From: Streptomyces sp. NBC_01335 | GTDB lineage: Bacteria; Actinomycetota; Actinomycetes; Streptomycetales; Streptomycetaceae | Reading direction: 5' to 3' | Length of the DNA stretch: 64,000 bases | Assembly (NCBI RefSeq): GCF_035953295.1 | Contig: NZ_CP108370.1 | Coordinates: 2,480,001-2,544,000 of the forward strand | In this document: positions 11,054-18,997 of the stretch, piece after piece | How positions within the stretch are numbered: position 1 is the first letter of the stretch | Layout: the number at the start of each line of letters is the position of its first letter | Program-made: the position numbers and the translations under genes | Notes under the pieces: model-generated | Told to the model about the DNA's origin: nothing | The model's input: the letters and a program-made list of their open reading frames with translations, nothing else | Database searches by the model: none

Positions 11054-11407
11054 TCACCCCGCGGTGACCCGCACCCGCACGTTCCCGTCCGGGCCCGCCA
11101 GGAACACCGGGGTGTCCGCCCCGCCGAGGTCGCGCACCGCCGCCCGGTCCGCGTCGGAGGGGGCCTCGGCGTCCGAGACCACCGCGGCGGCTTCGAGCGA
11201 GGTGGCACCGCTGGCCACGGCCATCGCCACGGCCGTCTGCAGGGCGGTGAGCCGCAGCGACTCCAGGGCCACCGTGCCCGCCACGTACGTACGTCCCGTC
11301 TCGTCGCGTACGGCCGCGCCCTCCGGCACTCCGTTGCGGGCGCGGGCGCTGCGCGCCAGGGTGACGATCTTGCGGTCCTCGGCCCCGAGGTCGGTGCTGT
11401 CTGTCAT
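11054..11407 (-). CDS. Cytidine deaminase-like protein lacking zinc ligands
   Basis: The 117-residue protein starts MTDSTDLGAEDRKIVTLARSA. It has the fold-level pattern of a cytidine deaminase (GRTYVAGTVALESLRLTALQTAVAMAVASG), and its place next to era matches where actinobacteria keep such a gene. The catalytic zinc signature (His/Cys-Ala-Glu and Pro-Cys-X2-Cys) is absent: there is no Cys in the protein at all. So it probably does not deaminate cytidine and may be a structural or regulatory relative. What it does is not known. Confidence 0.75.
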   Translation of the reverse strand: MTDSTDLGAEDRKIVTLARSARARNGVPEGAAVRDETGRTYVAGTVALESLRLTALQTAVAMAVASGATSLEAAAVVSDAEAPSDADRAAVRDLGGADTPVFLAGPDGNVRVRVTAG

Positions 11408-11439
11408 GTGCCGAGCATACGAACCGTGTGGCGCGCGCC

Positions 11440-12333
11440 TCATCCCGGTACCGGGTACATCGCGTCGCGTCGCCCCTCCGGGGACGCCAGCCACTTGAGC
11501 CGCTCCTCGGTGCCGGTCCCGGGCAGCGGGGTGTGCAGCACGATCGCCAGGTCCGGACGGGCGGGCACCCGCAGCTGGGTGGACTCCACCTGGAGGGTTC
11601 CGGCCGTCGGGTGCTCCAGCTCCTTGCGGATCTGCCCGCCGGGCGCGATGTCGCGCTGCTCCCACAGGGCGGCGAACTCGGCGCTGGCCTCCTTCGCCTC
11701 GGCGACGACCGCCTGGAAGCCCTCGTCCTCCGGGTTCTCCGAGCAGCCCGCGCGGAACTGGGCGACGACCTGCGGCGCGATCTGCTCCCAGGTCGTGGCG
11801 CGGGACCGGTAGACGTCGTCGGTGAAGAAGGTGATCAGGCAGTTCTGCACGATGCCGGGGCGCAGCCCGAGGACCAGGGAGGCGGCGTCGTTGTAGAGGA
11901 CGACGTTCCAGTACCGGTCCATGATGTGCGCCGGGAACGGCATCCACGCGTCGATGAGCCGCCGCAGCCCGTCGCACATGTCGGCGTCGGCCGGATCGAC
12001 CTCGGGGGCGGGCGGGTTGAGCCCGGCCAGTACGTACAGGTGGCGGCGCTCCGCGCTGGTGAGCCGCAGGACGCGTGCCACCGAGTCCAGCACCTGCGGC
12101 GAGACGGTGATGTCGCGCCCCTGCTCCAGCCACTGGTACCAGGAGACCCCGACGCCCGCGAGGACGGCGACCTCCTCCCGGCGCAGCCCCGGGGTACGGC
12201 GGCGCGCACCGCCGTCGGGGAGGCCGGCGAGGGCCGGGGTGACCCGGGCCCGGCGGCTCATCAGGAACTCCCGCAGCTCGGCGAGCCGGTGGGCCTTGGC
12301 GTTGTCCGTAGTCGAACGGGCCGGTGTCGCCAC
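11440..12333 (-). CDS. XRE-type regulator with MmyB-like ligand-binding domain
   Basis: The 297-residue protein has an N-terminal helix-turn-helix (TPGLRREEVAVLAGVGVSWYQWLEQGRDITVSP, with the typical MmyB-family pattern) and a C-terminal domain beginning near WMPFPAHIMDRYWNVVLYN that in this family binds a fatty-acid-like ligand. The GTG at 12333 has GGGGGAG a few bases upstream. It is divergent from an MFS exporter gene, and the shared promoter region carries four phased 14-bp repeats, so it likely controls that exporter and itself. The ligand is unknown. Confidence 0.88.
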   Translation of the reverse strand: MATPARSTTDNAKAHRLAELREFLMSRRARVTPALAGLPDGGARRRTPGLRREEVAVLAGVGVSWYQWLEQGRDITVSPQVLDSVARVLRLTSAERRHLYVLAGLNPPAPEVDPADADMCDGLRRLIDAWMPFPAHIMDRYWNVVLYNDAASLVLGLRPGIVQNCLITFFTDDVYRSRATTWEQIAPQVVAQFRAGCSENPEDEGFQAVVAEAKEASAEFAALWEQRDIAPGGQIRKELEHPTAGTLQVESTQLRVPARPDLAIVLHTPLPGTGTEERLKWLASPEGRRDAMYPVPG

Positions 12334-12361
12334 GTCACTCCCCCTGGGTTTCCGCACGGTG

Positions 12362-12417
12362 CCGTCTGATCGGTGCCGACTGGTCGACACCGAATGGTCG
12401 GCGCCGACTGGTGTTCG
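12362..12417. repeat. Four tandem 14-bp operator-like repeats
   Basis: Four units start exactly 14 bp apart at 12362, 12376, 12390 and 12404: CCGTCTGAT, CCGACTGGT, CCGAATGGT, CCGACTGGT, each followed by 5 less conserved bases. They lie between the XRE regulator and the divergent MFS gene. The phasing suggests side-by-side binding of a regulator. Confidence 0.75.
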
Positions 12418-12475
12418 TACCAACAGGATAAGGAGCGTCTCCCCACCCCCGTCCCGTGCGGCCGAAGGTGGGGCC

Positions 12476-13906
12476 ATGGCGATCGAATCCCCTCCCGAGG
12501 CCACCGGCACCCCCGGTCCCGCCGCCCCTTCCCCTTCGCACGCGACCCGCCCCGCCCGGCTCTCCGGCCGGTCCCGGCTGATCCTCGTGGTCCTCTGCGC
12601 CGCCCAGTTCATGGTGGCGCTCGACTTCTCCGTACTGAACGTGGCGCTGCCCGCGCTCGGCACCGACCTCGGGCTGAGCACCGCCCAACTCCAGTGGGCC
12701 ATCACCGCGTTCGCCCTCCCCTCCGGTGGGTTCCTGCTGCTCTTCGGCCGGATCGGCGACCTGTACGGGCGGCGCAGGCTCTTCCTCGCCGGTCTGGTCG
12801 TGTTCGGCGCGGCCTCGCTGCTGGCCACGCTCGCCTGGAACCCGGCGGCGTTCCTCGCCGGACGCGCCCTCCAAGGACTCGGCGCCGCCGCGATCGTGCC
12901 CACCGGGATGTCGCTGCTGACCACCACGTTCCGGGAGGGCCCGGAGCGCGACCGGGCGCTGGGCATCAGCGGCACGCTGCTCTCCCTCGGCTTCACCGTG
13001 GGCATGGTGGCCGGCGGCGTACTCACCGACACGCTGGGCTGGCGCTCCACCATGGGCCTGCTGGCGCTCGCCTCGGTGGGCGTCCTGGCCCTCGCCCCGA
13101 AGGCGCTGGCGGAGTCCCGTACCCCGCAGCGGCCCCGGCTGGACGTGCCCGGCGCGGTCAGCGTCACCGGCGGACTGCTCGCCCTGATCTACGCACTGTC
13201 CACCGCCGCCCAGGACGGCTTCGGGCACCCCGACGTCCTGCTCACCCTGGTCCTCGGGGTGGCGCTGCTGGTGACCTTCGCGGTGGTGGAGTCGCGGGCC
13301 GCCGAACCGCTGGTCTCGCTGCCGATGCTGCGCCGCCGGACCGTGGCGTTCGGCAACCTCGGCGGCCTGCTGACCTTCGCCCTGATGTCCACCGTGGTCT
13401 TCGTGCTGACGCTCTACCTCCAGGACGTACTGGGCCTGTCGGCCTTCGCCACCGGACTGGTCTTCGGGGTGCAGGGGCTGCTGTCGGCGGTGGCCGGTAC
13501 GTACGCCCCGCGGATCATCGGCCGCTTCGGCGCCCGCCGCACCCTGGTCGGCTCGCTGCTCGGCCAGGGCGCCTTCGTCGCCCTGCTGCTGGCCCTGGGC
13601 GAGCACGGCGGCGTGCTGGTCGCCACGGTCGGCGTCTCCCTGGCGAGCATGTGCCACCTGGGCGCGATCGTGAGCTACGGCCTCGCGGTGACCTCCGGCG
13701 TCCCGGACGCCGAACAGGGCCTGGCCACCGGCCTGGTCACCACGACCCAGCAGGTCGGCCTGACCCTCGGCATCCCGCTGCTGGGCGTGCTGGCCACGAC
13801 GCAGGACGAGCTGTTCACGGGGGTCCGCACGGTCATGGCGCTGGACGCGGCGCTGCTCCTGGTCGGTGCGGTGATCGTGGCGGCGGGGCTGCGGCGACGC
13901 GGCTGA
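12476..13906 (+). CDS. MFS drug-efflux transporter (DHA2, 14-helix type)
   Basis: This 476-residue membrane protein has an N-terminal Pro/Ala tail, then a first helix containing QFMVALDFSVLNVALPALG (motif D1-type of the DHA2 family), the loop motif GRIGDLYGRRRLFLAG (motif A), and GRALQGLGAAAIVPTGMSLL. About 14 helices fit the length. Such proteins export drugs or metabolites using the proton gradient. It is divergent from the XRE regulator at 11440-12333, which is the likely local control. The substrate cannot be inferred. Confidence 0.9.
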   Translation: MAIESPPEATGTPGPAAPSPSHATRPARLSGRSRLILVVLCAAQFMVALDFSVLNVALPALGTDLGLSTAQLQWAITAFALPSGGFLLLFGRIGDLYGRRRLFLAGLVVFGAASLLATLAWNPAAFLAGRALQGLGAAAIVPTGMSLLTTTFREGPERDRALGISGTLLSLGFTVGMVAGGVLTDTLGWRSTMGLLALASVGVLALAPKALAESRTPQRPRLDVPGAVSVTGGLLALIYALSTAAQDGFGHPDVLLTLVLGVALLVTFAVVESRAAEPLVSLPMLRRRTVAFGNLGGLLTFALMSTVVFVLTLYLQDVLGLSAFATGLVFGVQGLLSAVAGTYAPRIIGRFGARRTLVGSLLGQGAFVALLLALGEHGGVLVATVGVSLASMCHLGAIVSYGLAVTSGVPDAEQGLATGLVTTTQQVGLTLGIPLLGVLATTQDELFTGVRTVMALDAALLLVGAVIVAAGLRRRG

Positions 13907-13992
13907 GGCGGGGCGGGGGCACGACTGCTTGCACACAAGGTCGGAGGGCAGCGGCCCCGGAGTGTCAGTGGCTGGTGGCAGACTCCGTCGGC

Positions 13993-14469
13993 ATGAGCGA
14001 TCAGGTGCGTTTGCGGGACGTCGAACCGGCCGATCTGGAGGAGTTCCTCGCGCAGGAACACGATCCCGAGGCCGCGCGGCGGTCGAAGTTCCCGCCCCGG
14101 GAGCGGGAAGCCTTCATGACCCACTGGAGGACAACGGTTCTCGGGGATCCCACCAACTTCGTGCAGGCCATCACCGTCGACGGAGAACTGGCGGGCAACG
14201 CGGTGGCGTGGTGGGACGAGGAGCGGCGCTTCATCGGGTACTGGCTCGGCCGGCAGCACTGGGGCCGGGGCATCGGCACCCGGGCGCTGGCGCTGTTCCT
14301 CGAACGGGAACCCGCCCGTCCTCTGTACGCCGATCCCTACGTCGGGAACACCGGCTCGGTGCGCCTGCTGGAGAAGCACGGCTTCCGGCGTACGGGGACG
14401 GTCCGGCACGGCGAGAACGAGCACGTCATGCTGGTGCTCGGCGAGAACCCCGGCCAGGCCGAGTCCTAG
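13993..14469 (+). CDS. GNAT-family N-acetyltransferase
   Basis: The 158-residue protein starts MSDQVRLRDVEPADLEEF, typical of the RimJ/RimL-like part of the GNAT superfamily. The acetyl-CoA pyrophosphate-binding stretch is WLGRQHWGRGIGTRAL and the later YVGNTGSVRLLEKHGFRRTG is the C-terminal family motif. Substrate is not known. It lies 87 bp after the MFS gene in the same direction and converges on another GNAT gene. Confidence 0.88.
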   Translation: MSDQVRLRDVEPADLEEFLAQEHDPEAARRSKFPPREREAFMTHWRTTVLGDPTNFVQAITVDGELAGNAVAWWDEERRFIGYWLGRQHWGRGIGTRALALFLEREPARPLYADPYVGNTGSVRLLEKHGFRRTGTVRHGENEHVMLVLGENPGQAES

Positions 14470-14541
14470 CTTCCCGGTCGGATTCGGCGGTGCTGGCACC
14501 GTGCCTTCGGTCCACGCCCGGGGCGTTGCCGCGTACGAGGG

Positions 14542-15096
14542 CTACCGCTGGCGTACGGGCCTGGTCATGGAGGCAAAAACAGGAGAGTCGGAGAAAGGCT
14601 GCTGGTCGCCGACCTTCCGATAGCCCCAGGCTTCGTACCTGGCGAGGACGGCTCCGTTCCCGGCTGCGGGGTTGACGAGGAGCGTGACGCGCTCCTCCGT
14701 GCGCTGGGCGAGCCAGGCCTCGTGGATCTGCCAGGCAACACCGCGTCCCCGCCAATGCTTGCGAACCACGATCTCGTTCAGGGCAACGGTCCGCTTACCG
14801 TTCTCTACCGTGTAGCCGTCCGGCAGTGGCGTAGTCATCGAGGACCACCAGCGGGTGTCGGGGCCGAGCGGCACACCGAACGCGAAGCCGACAGACTGGC
14901 CGTCCTCGTAGCCCACGGTCGCGGCCCAGCCCGGCCGGGACGCGTAGCTGCTGAGCCGCTCGTCGAATCGCGCGACGTCGTAAAAGGGACCGGTGAGCCC
15001 GAAGTCCTTGTGCCGGACCTCGACATGGATGTCCAGGAGGGCCTGCCGGATCTCGGCGAGCTGGTCTGCGGCGTAGTGGCGGATCTCGACGGTCAC
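14542..15096 (-). CDS. GNAT-family N-acetyltransferase
   Basis: This 184-residue protein has the GNAT acetyl-CoA loop VRKHWRGRGVAWQIHEAWL and a downstream core strand (RVTLLVNPAAGNGAVLARYEAWGYRKVG). Its start ATG overlaps the stop of the upstream XRE-TPR regulator gene by 4 bp, so it is translationally coupled to that regulator. This makes a two-gene unit whose enzyme may be controlled by, or act with, the regulator. The substrate is unknown. Confidence 0.85.
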   Translation of the reverse strand: MTVEIRHYAADQLAEIRQALLDIHVEVRHKDFGLTGPFYDVARFDERLSSYASRPGWAATVGYEDGQSVGFAFGVPLGPDTRWWSSMTTPLPDGYTVENGKRTVALNEIVVRKHWRGRGVAWQIHEAWLAQRTEERVTLLVNPAAGNGAVLARYEAWGYRKVGDQQPFSDSPVFASMTRPVRQR

Positions 15097-16346
15097 AGGG
15101 TGCCCTTTCTGCTGCCGTACTGCTCTTTCCAGGATTCCGTTGCCTGAGCGCGGGGGGCACGGTCGGCCAGCTCGCGGGTGAACGTGCCGAGCAGTCTCTC
15201 GATGCGCCCGGTCAGTGAATCACTCACGGGATCTTGCAGTACAGAGGTGGCAGTCGAGCAGGCCGGCTCCACATCGCCTTGACGAAGTTGGGAGAGCGCC
15301 AGGTGGGTCGAGTAGAACCACCGGTTTCTGACGTAGGTGGGACGCAACTCGCCCAGGGTCCGGTGGAAATGAGCTTCGGCCTCGTCGTGGCGGCCCAGCC
15401 GGGACATGGCGAGCCCTGACAGGCCGCTCAACTCGGACTGATCGTAGAAGGCCATCCACGTAGGCCGCAGCTCACTCCTGTCTGCTCGGAGGAAGGCGTC
15501 GACGGCACTGTCCAGGCTGCGTCTTGCCGAACGCTCGTCACCCGCTTCCGCCTGAACGCCTGCGAGCCGTGCGGCCGCGAGCGATCGGGCAAGCGGGTCC
15601 CTCCGGCAGGTGGGGGACGCCCGGCCGGCTTCCGCCGCCGCCAGAGCGTCGTGTGGGCTGTTCATCTGCATCGAGAGCACCGATGCGTGTCCCCAGAGAC
15701 GCAGCTGGATGTCCGCGTTGCCTGAGAGGCCGGCCAGACGCATGGCCCGTTCGAAGTGGCCCTCCGCCCGTTCGGGCTGGTAGGCGTCGAGGGCTGCCCA
15801 CATGGCGGTGCCGGTGAACGCCGCAGCGAGGTAGTACAGCCGTTGGCGGACGCGCTGACTCGCAGAGCCGATCGCTTGCAACTCGCAGGCGTGGTGCGCG
15901 AAGGCGACAGCTCTGGTCTCAAGGCTGACGGTGCCACCGTGAGAGTTGTCGGCGGCCACGAGCCCCGCGAACGCGGCATCGAGGCGGTCTGCATCAGCCA
16001 TGCCGATGCGAGGGCGCGGAGTGGGCGGAAGGGCAGCTGCGGCGGCGATCCCCGCTGCCGCGCCGGCGAAGGTGCGTCGCAGCACGCTTTCCTCCGAGGG
16101 GGTAGGGCTGGGCTGGTCAAACCCTAAGTCCTTGATCGAGCAGTCGAAGACATGCTCCAAGGCGACCCGAGTGCGACCGATCGGGCGGCGCGTACGACCG
16201 TGGAGCAGGTTCCAGATCGTACGAACAGACACGTTCCCGGTGCTGCCCGTGATCTGCCGCAGCGCGACATTCATCTCCTCGGCCAACTGTTCCTGCGTGT
16301 AACCGAGTTCGATCATCTTCTGCGCGAGCGCCCGGTTGGGGGTCAT
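15093..16346 (-). CDS. XRE-type regulator with TPR-like C-terminal region
   Basis: The 417-residue protein has an N-terminal helix-turn-helix (YTQEQLAEEMNVALRQI, SVRTIWNLLHGR, then RVALEHVFDCSIKDLGF) and a short hydrophobic Ala-rich linker near residue 95 (AGAAAGIAAAAALPP). A long helical region follows with TPR-like repeats (ERAEGHFERAMRLAG; HDEAEAHFHRTLGELRP). The start is the ATG at 16346, the first that places the helix-turn-helix at the N-terminus. This architecture is common in Streptomyces beside small ATPase-fold and RiPP genes. It is divergent from the graspetide-associated cluster. A degraded copy of its 3' half lies at 24977-25187. Confidence 0.88.
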   Translation of the reverse strand: MTPNRALAQKMIELGYTQEQLAEEMNVALRQITGSTGNVSVRTIWNLLHGRTRRPIGRTRVALEHVFDCSIKDLGFDQPSPTPSEESVLRRTFAGAAAGIAAAAALPPTPRPRIGMADADRLDAAFAGLVAADNSHGGTVSLETRAVAFAHHACELQAIGSASQRVRQRLYYLAAAFTGTAMWAALDAYQPERAEGHFERAMRLAGLSGNADIQLRLWGHASVLSMQMNSPHDALAAAEAGRASPTCRRDPLARSLAAARLAGVQAEAGDERSARRSLDSAVDAFLRADRSELRPTWMAFYDQSELSGLSGLAMSRLGRHDEAEAHFHRTLGELRPTYVRNRWFYSTHLALSQLRQGDVEPACSTATSVLQDPVSDSLTGRIERLLGTFTRELADRAPRAQATESWKEQYGSRKGTL

Positions 16347-16412
16347 GCGGCCGACCGTACCGCGACGCCATTCGTCATGTCGCAAATCTGAAAGGTAAAG
16401 ATTTCCGGTTCC

Positions 16413-16431
16413 CTGCGCGAAGTCCGCGCAG
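16413..16431. promoter_or_regulatory. Inverted repeat in the divergent XRE-TPR / ATP-binding promoter region
   Basis: CTGCGCG and CGCGCAG flank a 5-base centre (AAGTC), 67 bp upstream of the XRE-TPR start and 91 bp upstream of the ATP-binding protein start. It is placed where one dimer could control both directions. It may equally be a leader hairpin of the regulator mRNA. Confidence 0.5.
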
Positions 16432-16522
16432 AACTATTCGTGTTGAACCTCCGCCGGGAGTCGTTGAATGAAGGGGAAGCACCTCCTGGCCACTTACCTG
16501 GCCGCACTGGGAAGGGCACAGA

Positions 16523-17017
16523 ATGAGCCGGTTCCGAAGAACGTCCTGTAGTGCCACTGCCTCTCGCGAAGGAGCGCCGCATCCTCGCGGTACGACCAGC
16601 CTGGGCGTGGCTGTTTTTTCCCCGTTCTCTTTCCCGCACCGCTACGTGGCCGTTGTCACTCGGGACACCCGGCTGGTGGGCGAACAGCGTCATTTGGTCG
16701 CGGAGCGTCTGGCGCGGTGGGGTGTCGGTAGCGGCAGTTCGGCCGACGCCGTCCTGATCGTGAGCGAACTCCTGTCCAACGCGATGCTGTACGGGCAGTC
16801 GAACGAGATCGGCGTGTCCGTCTCGTCCTCGCCCCGGGAGACCCGCATCGAGGTTGACGACCGCACTCCGGGAACGTGGCCGGCGCGAGCCTGCACGACG
16901 GATGAGGACGAGAACGGGCGCGGACTCCTCCTCGTGAAGGCGCTGAGCGACGCGTGGGGTATCGGCCGGAACGGTGCTCTCGTCTGGTGCACGGTCGCTA
17001 CGGACGGTGCACCGTGA
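16523..17017 (+). CDS. ATP-binding protein (HATPase_c, anti-sigma-kinase-like)
   Basis: This 164-residue single-domain protein has a GHKL/HATPase fold: N-box SELLSNAMLYG at about residues 81-91, a G1-like DDRTPG at 112-117, and GRGLLLVKALSDAWG at 132-146. It lacks a histidine-kinase dimerisation domain, so it resembles the many stand-alone Streptomyces SpoIIAB/RsbW-like proteins. The ATG has GAAGGG 6 bases upstream. It is the first plus-strand gene in the graspetide region, 64 bp before the Nudix-like gene. Whether it controls a sigma factor is not shown. Confidence 0.85.
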   Translation: MSRFRRTSCSATASREGAPHPRGTTSLGVAVFSPFSFPHRYVAVVTRDTRLVGEQRHLVAERLARWGVGSGSSADAVLIVSELLSNAMLYGQSNEIGVSVSSSPRETRIEVDDRTPGTWPARACTTDEDENGRGLLLVKALSDAWGIGRNGALVWCTVATDGAP

Positions 17018-17081
17018 CGGCCTCGCCGAGCCCTACCGCCTCCGCAGCGGCCCTCACCGACCCACTCGACGGCAGGACGCC

Positions 17082-17615
17082 ATGAGCCAGAACCCACCCC
17101 GGACGCTGCCGCCGGCATGCCGGATCCGTGGCCTCGCCTGGATACCGAACGAGTACGGCGACATCCTGACCGTACTGGTGAACACTGGGAGCAGGGACGG
17201 GTACCACCTGCTTCCGGGCGGCCCGGCCGACGACTACGAGTCGAGCCTCACCTCGATGGCCTACCACGTCCGGCACCAGACGGGTATCGAGCCGTTGCCG
17301 CTCAGGCTCCTGGGAACCGACTGGATGCCGCGCCTCCCGGTCGAGCTCGGGCTTGAGGCCATGGGCCAGGACTTCGTCTACCTCTGTGCCCCGTTCAGCA
17401 GCGTCACCGACATTGCTCCGCCTCAGGCACCGGAGGGCGGGGAGTTGGAGGTGTCGGGGTACGCGTGGCTCAATCCCGAGACCGCCCGCAAGTGCATGAG
17501 CCCGGACCATTACCGCCGGTTCCGCTGGATGTGGAGCGCGTGGAGGAGCAGCTCGATCGTCGTGCTCCAGGGCGGACGTCCCGCACTCGGTGAACCCAGC
17601 GGGGCGAGGCTGTGA
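17082..17615 (+). CDS. Nudix-fold protein with degenerate Nudix box
   Basis: The 177-residue protein has a Nudix-like core (WIPNEYGDILTVLVNTG, then YHLLPGGPADDYE). Where the catalytic box should read REUXEEXGU, residues 61-69 are YHVRHQTGI, so the metal-binding glutamates are missing and hydrolysis is unlikely. It may bind a nucleotide-like ligand without cutting it. It lies between the ATP-binding gene and the graspetide precursor, all in one direction, with 120 bp to the precursor. A role in the cluster is inferred only from position. Confidence 0.7.
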   Translation: MSQNPPRTLPPACRIRGLAWIPNEYGDILTVLVNTGSRDGYHLLPGGPADDYESSLTSMAYHVRHQTGIEPLPLRLLGTDWMPRLPVELGLEAMGQDFVYLCAPFSSVTDIAPPQAPEGGELEVSGYAWLNPETARKCMSPDHYRRFRWMWSAWRSSSIVVLQGGRPALGEPSGARL

Positions 17616-17735
17616 GCTCCCACTCCAACACGGAGTCTGGTCCGCCCTCGGTACCTGAGCCGTCCGCAACTGACCGCGCGAGCCTTGATAACCGCTGCAC
17701 CACCCCGAACGACTACCCGATACAGGAGGAAACCA

Positions 17736-18032
17736 GTGACGAACACGTTGCTCCCTGAGGCGTTCCCCCTCACCCCGCCGGGGGGACGCACCCCGTTCAG
17801 CGCCGAGGTGCAGTCCTCGCCGGAGACCCGCCCGTGGGCCCTGCGCTTCGCCCGCACCCCGGACTCCACCGGAGCGGTCGCCCTGCCGGCGCACGTCTAC
17901 GACACGGACCGGCAGGTCAACGTGTCGTACGACGGGGGGGTGCTGACCGCCATGGCGAACACGCACACGGCGACGATCCCGGACGGCGACATCAAGAACC
18001 CGCCGCCGCTGGACGAGGGGCCGAAGGACTGA
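17736..18032 (+). CDS. tgmA: Graspetide precursor peptide (ATP-grasp-modified RiPP)
   Basis: The 98-residue precursor starts at a GTG with AGGAGGA 5 bases upstream. Family-type leader features are ETRPWALRFAR near residues 30-40 and a short hydrophobic segment (STGAVALPAHVYD). The C-terminal core, about residues 71-98, is rich in Thr and acidic residues: THTATIPDGDIKNPPPLDEG. Thr76, Thr78 and Thr80 could donate hydroxyls, and Asp83, Asp85, Asp93, Glu94 and Asp98 could accept, giving ester crosslinks. The Asp-Gly at 83-84 is a plausible aspartimide site, matching the methyltransferase two genes downstream. Its stop overlaps tgmB (TGATG). Confidence 0.88.
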   Translation: MTNTLLPEAFPLTPPGGRTPFSAEVQSSPETRPWALRFARTPDSTGAVALPAHVYDTDRQVNVSYDGGVLTAMANTHTATIPDGDIKNPPPLDEGPKD

Positions 18033-18997
18033 TGGCCGCGCCCGTCCTGATCGTTGCAGCCTCCGACGACTGGCCGACGGACAAAGTCGTCATGGAGCTG
18101 GACCGCCGCGGCGTCGAGGTGTTCCGCATGGACACCTCCGATTTCCCGCAGCACCTCGCCCTGACCGGAAGGATCGGCCAGGAGCGGGGCTGGACAGGCG
18201 AACTCGCCACCGAGCATCGGATGGTGGAGATGTCCCGGATCGGCGCGGTGTACTACCGCGCCCCCGGGGCGTTCCAGTTCCCTGCGGGGATGTCCGGCCC
18301 GGAGGAGAGATTCGCCGCATCACAGGCCCGCGCCGGCCTTGGAGGCGTGCTGTCGGCGCTGGAGTGCCGGTGGGTGAACTGTCCATCGGCCACGGCGCGC
18401 GCCGAGTACAAGCCGGTGCAGCTCGCCGCCGCACGTGCGAGCGGACTCAGTATCCCGGCCACCCTCATCACGAACCGCGCGGAGGATGTGCGGGCCTTCG
18501 CCGAGGAGACTGGCCGGCCGATTGTGTGCAAGCCCGTCGCCTCGCCTGTCCTGATCGAGGGCGGCCAGCTCAAGTCGGTCTACACGCGACGTCTAGAAGA
18601 TGCCGACCTGGCCGACCTGCGGGGCATCAACACGACAGCGCACCTCTTCCAGTCCTGGATCGACAAGGACCACGAAGTGCGGCTCACCATGGTCGGCGGT
18701 CGCGCCTTCGCTGCCGCCATCCACGCCGGCAGTGCCGCTGCGCACGAGGACTGGCGCAGCGACTACGGGGCGTTGACCTACACCACCACCAAGGTGCCCG
18801 TGGACGTCGTCCAGGGGATGCGGCGACTGATGTCACGTCTGCAACTTCGTTACGGTGCTGCGGACTTCGTGGTGGGTCCGGACGGCAGATGGACGTTTCT
18901 GGAGGTCAACCCGTGCGGTCAGTGGGACTGGATCCAGGTCCACACGGGTCTCCCCATCGTTGAGGCCATCGTTGACGACCTGACAGGACGATCGTGA
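18032..18997 (+). CDS. tgmB: ATP-grasp graspetide maturase
   Basis: The 321-residue ligase joins side chains of the precursor by ATP-driven ester or amide bonds. The N-terminal domain begins APVLIVAASDDWPTDKV. The ATP-grasp core includes the ATP Lys in RPIVCKPVASPV (Lys167), a DHEVRLTMVGGR strand, and the C-terminal metal-binding FLEVNPCGQWDW (Glu291, Asn293). It shares one base with the precursor stop and overlaps the methyltransferase start by 4 bp, so precursor, ligase and methyltransferase form one tight operon. The family is that of the tgm system. Confidence 0.93.
   Translation: MAAPVLIVAASDDWPTDKVVMELDRRGVEVFRMDTSDFPQHLALTGRIGQERGWTGELATEHRMVEMSRIGAVYYRAPGAFQFPAGMSGPEERFAASQARAGLGGVLSALECRWVNCPSATARAEYKPVQLAAARASGLSIPATLITNRAEDVRAFAEETGRPIVCKPVASPVLIEGGQLKSVYTRRLEDADLADLRGINTTAHLFQSWIDKDHEVRLTMVGGRAFAAAIHAGSAAAHEDWRSDYGALTYTTTKVPVDVVQGMRRLMSRLQLRYGAADFVVGPDGRWTFLEVNPCGQWDWIQVHTGLPIVEAIVDDLTGRS

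Noticed and set aside
11921..12475. An in-frame N-terminal extension of the MFS gene at 12476.
   Set aside because: It overlaps the XRE regulator antisense and the phased operator; the ATG at 12476 fits the family start.
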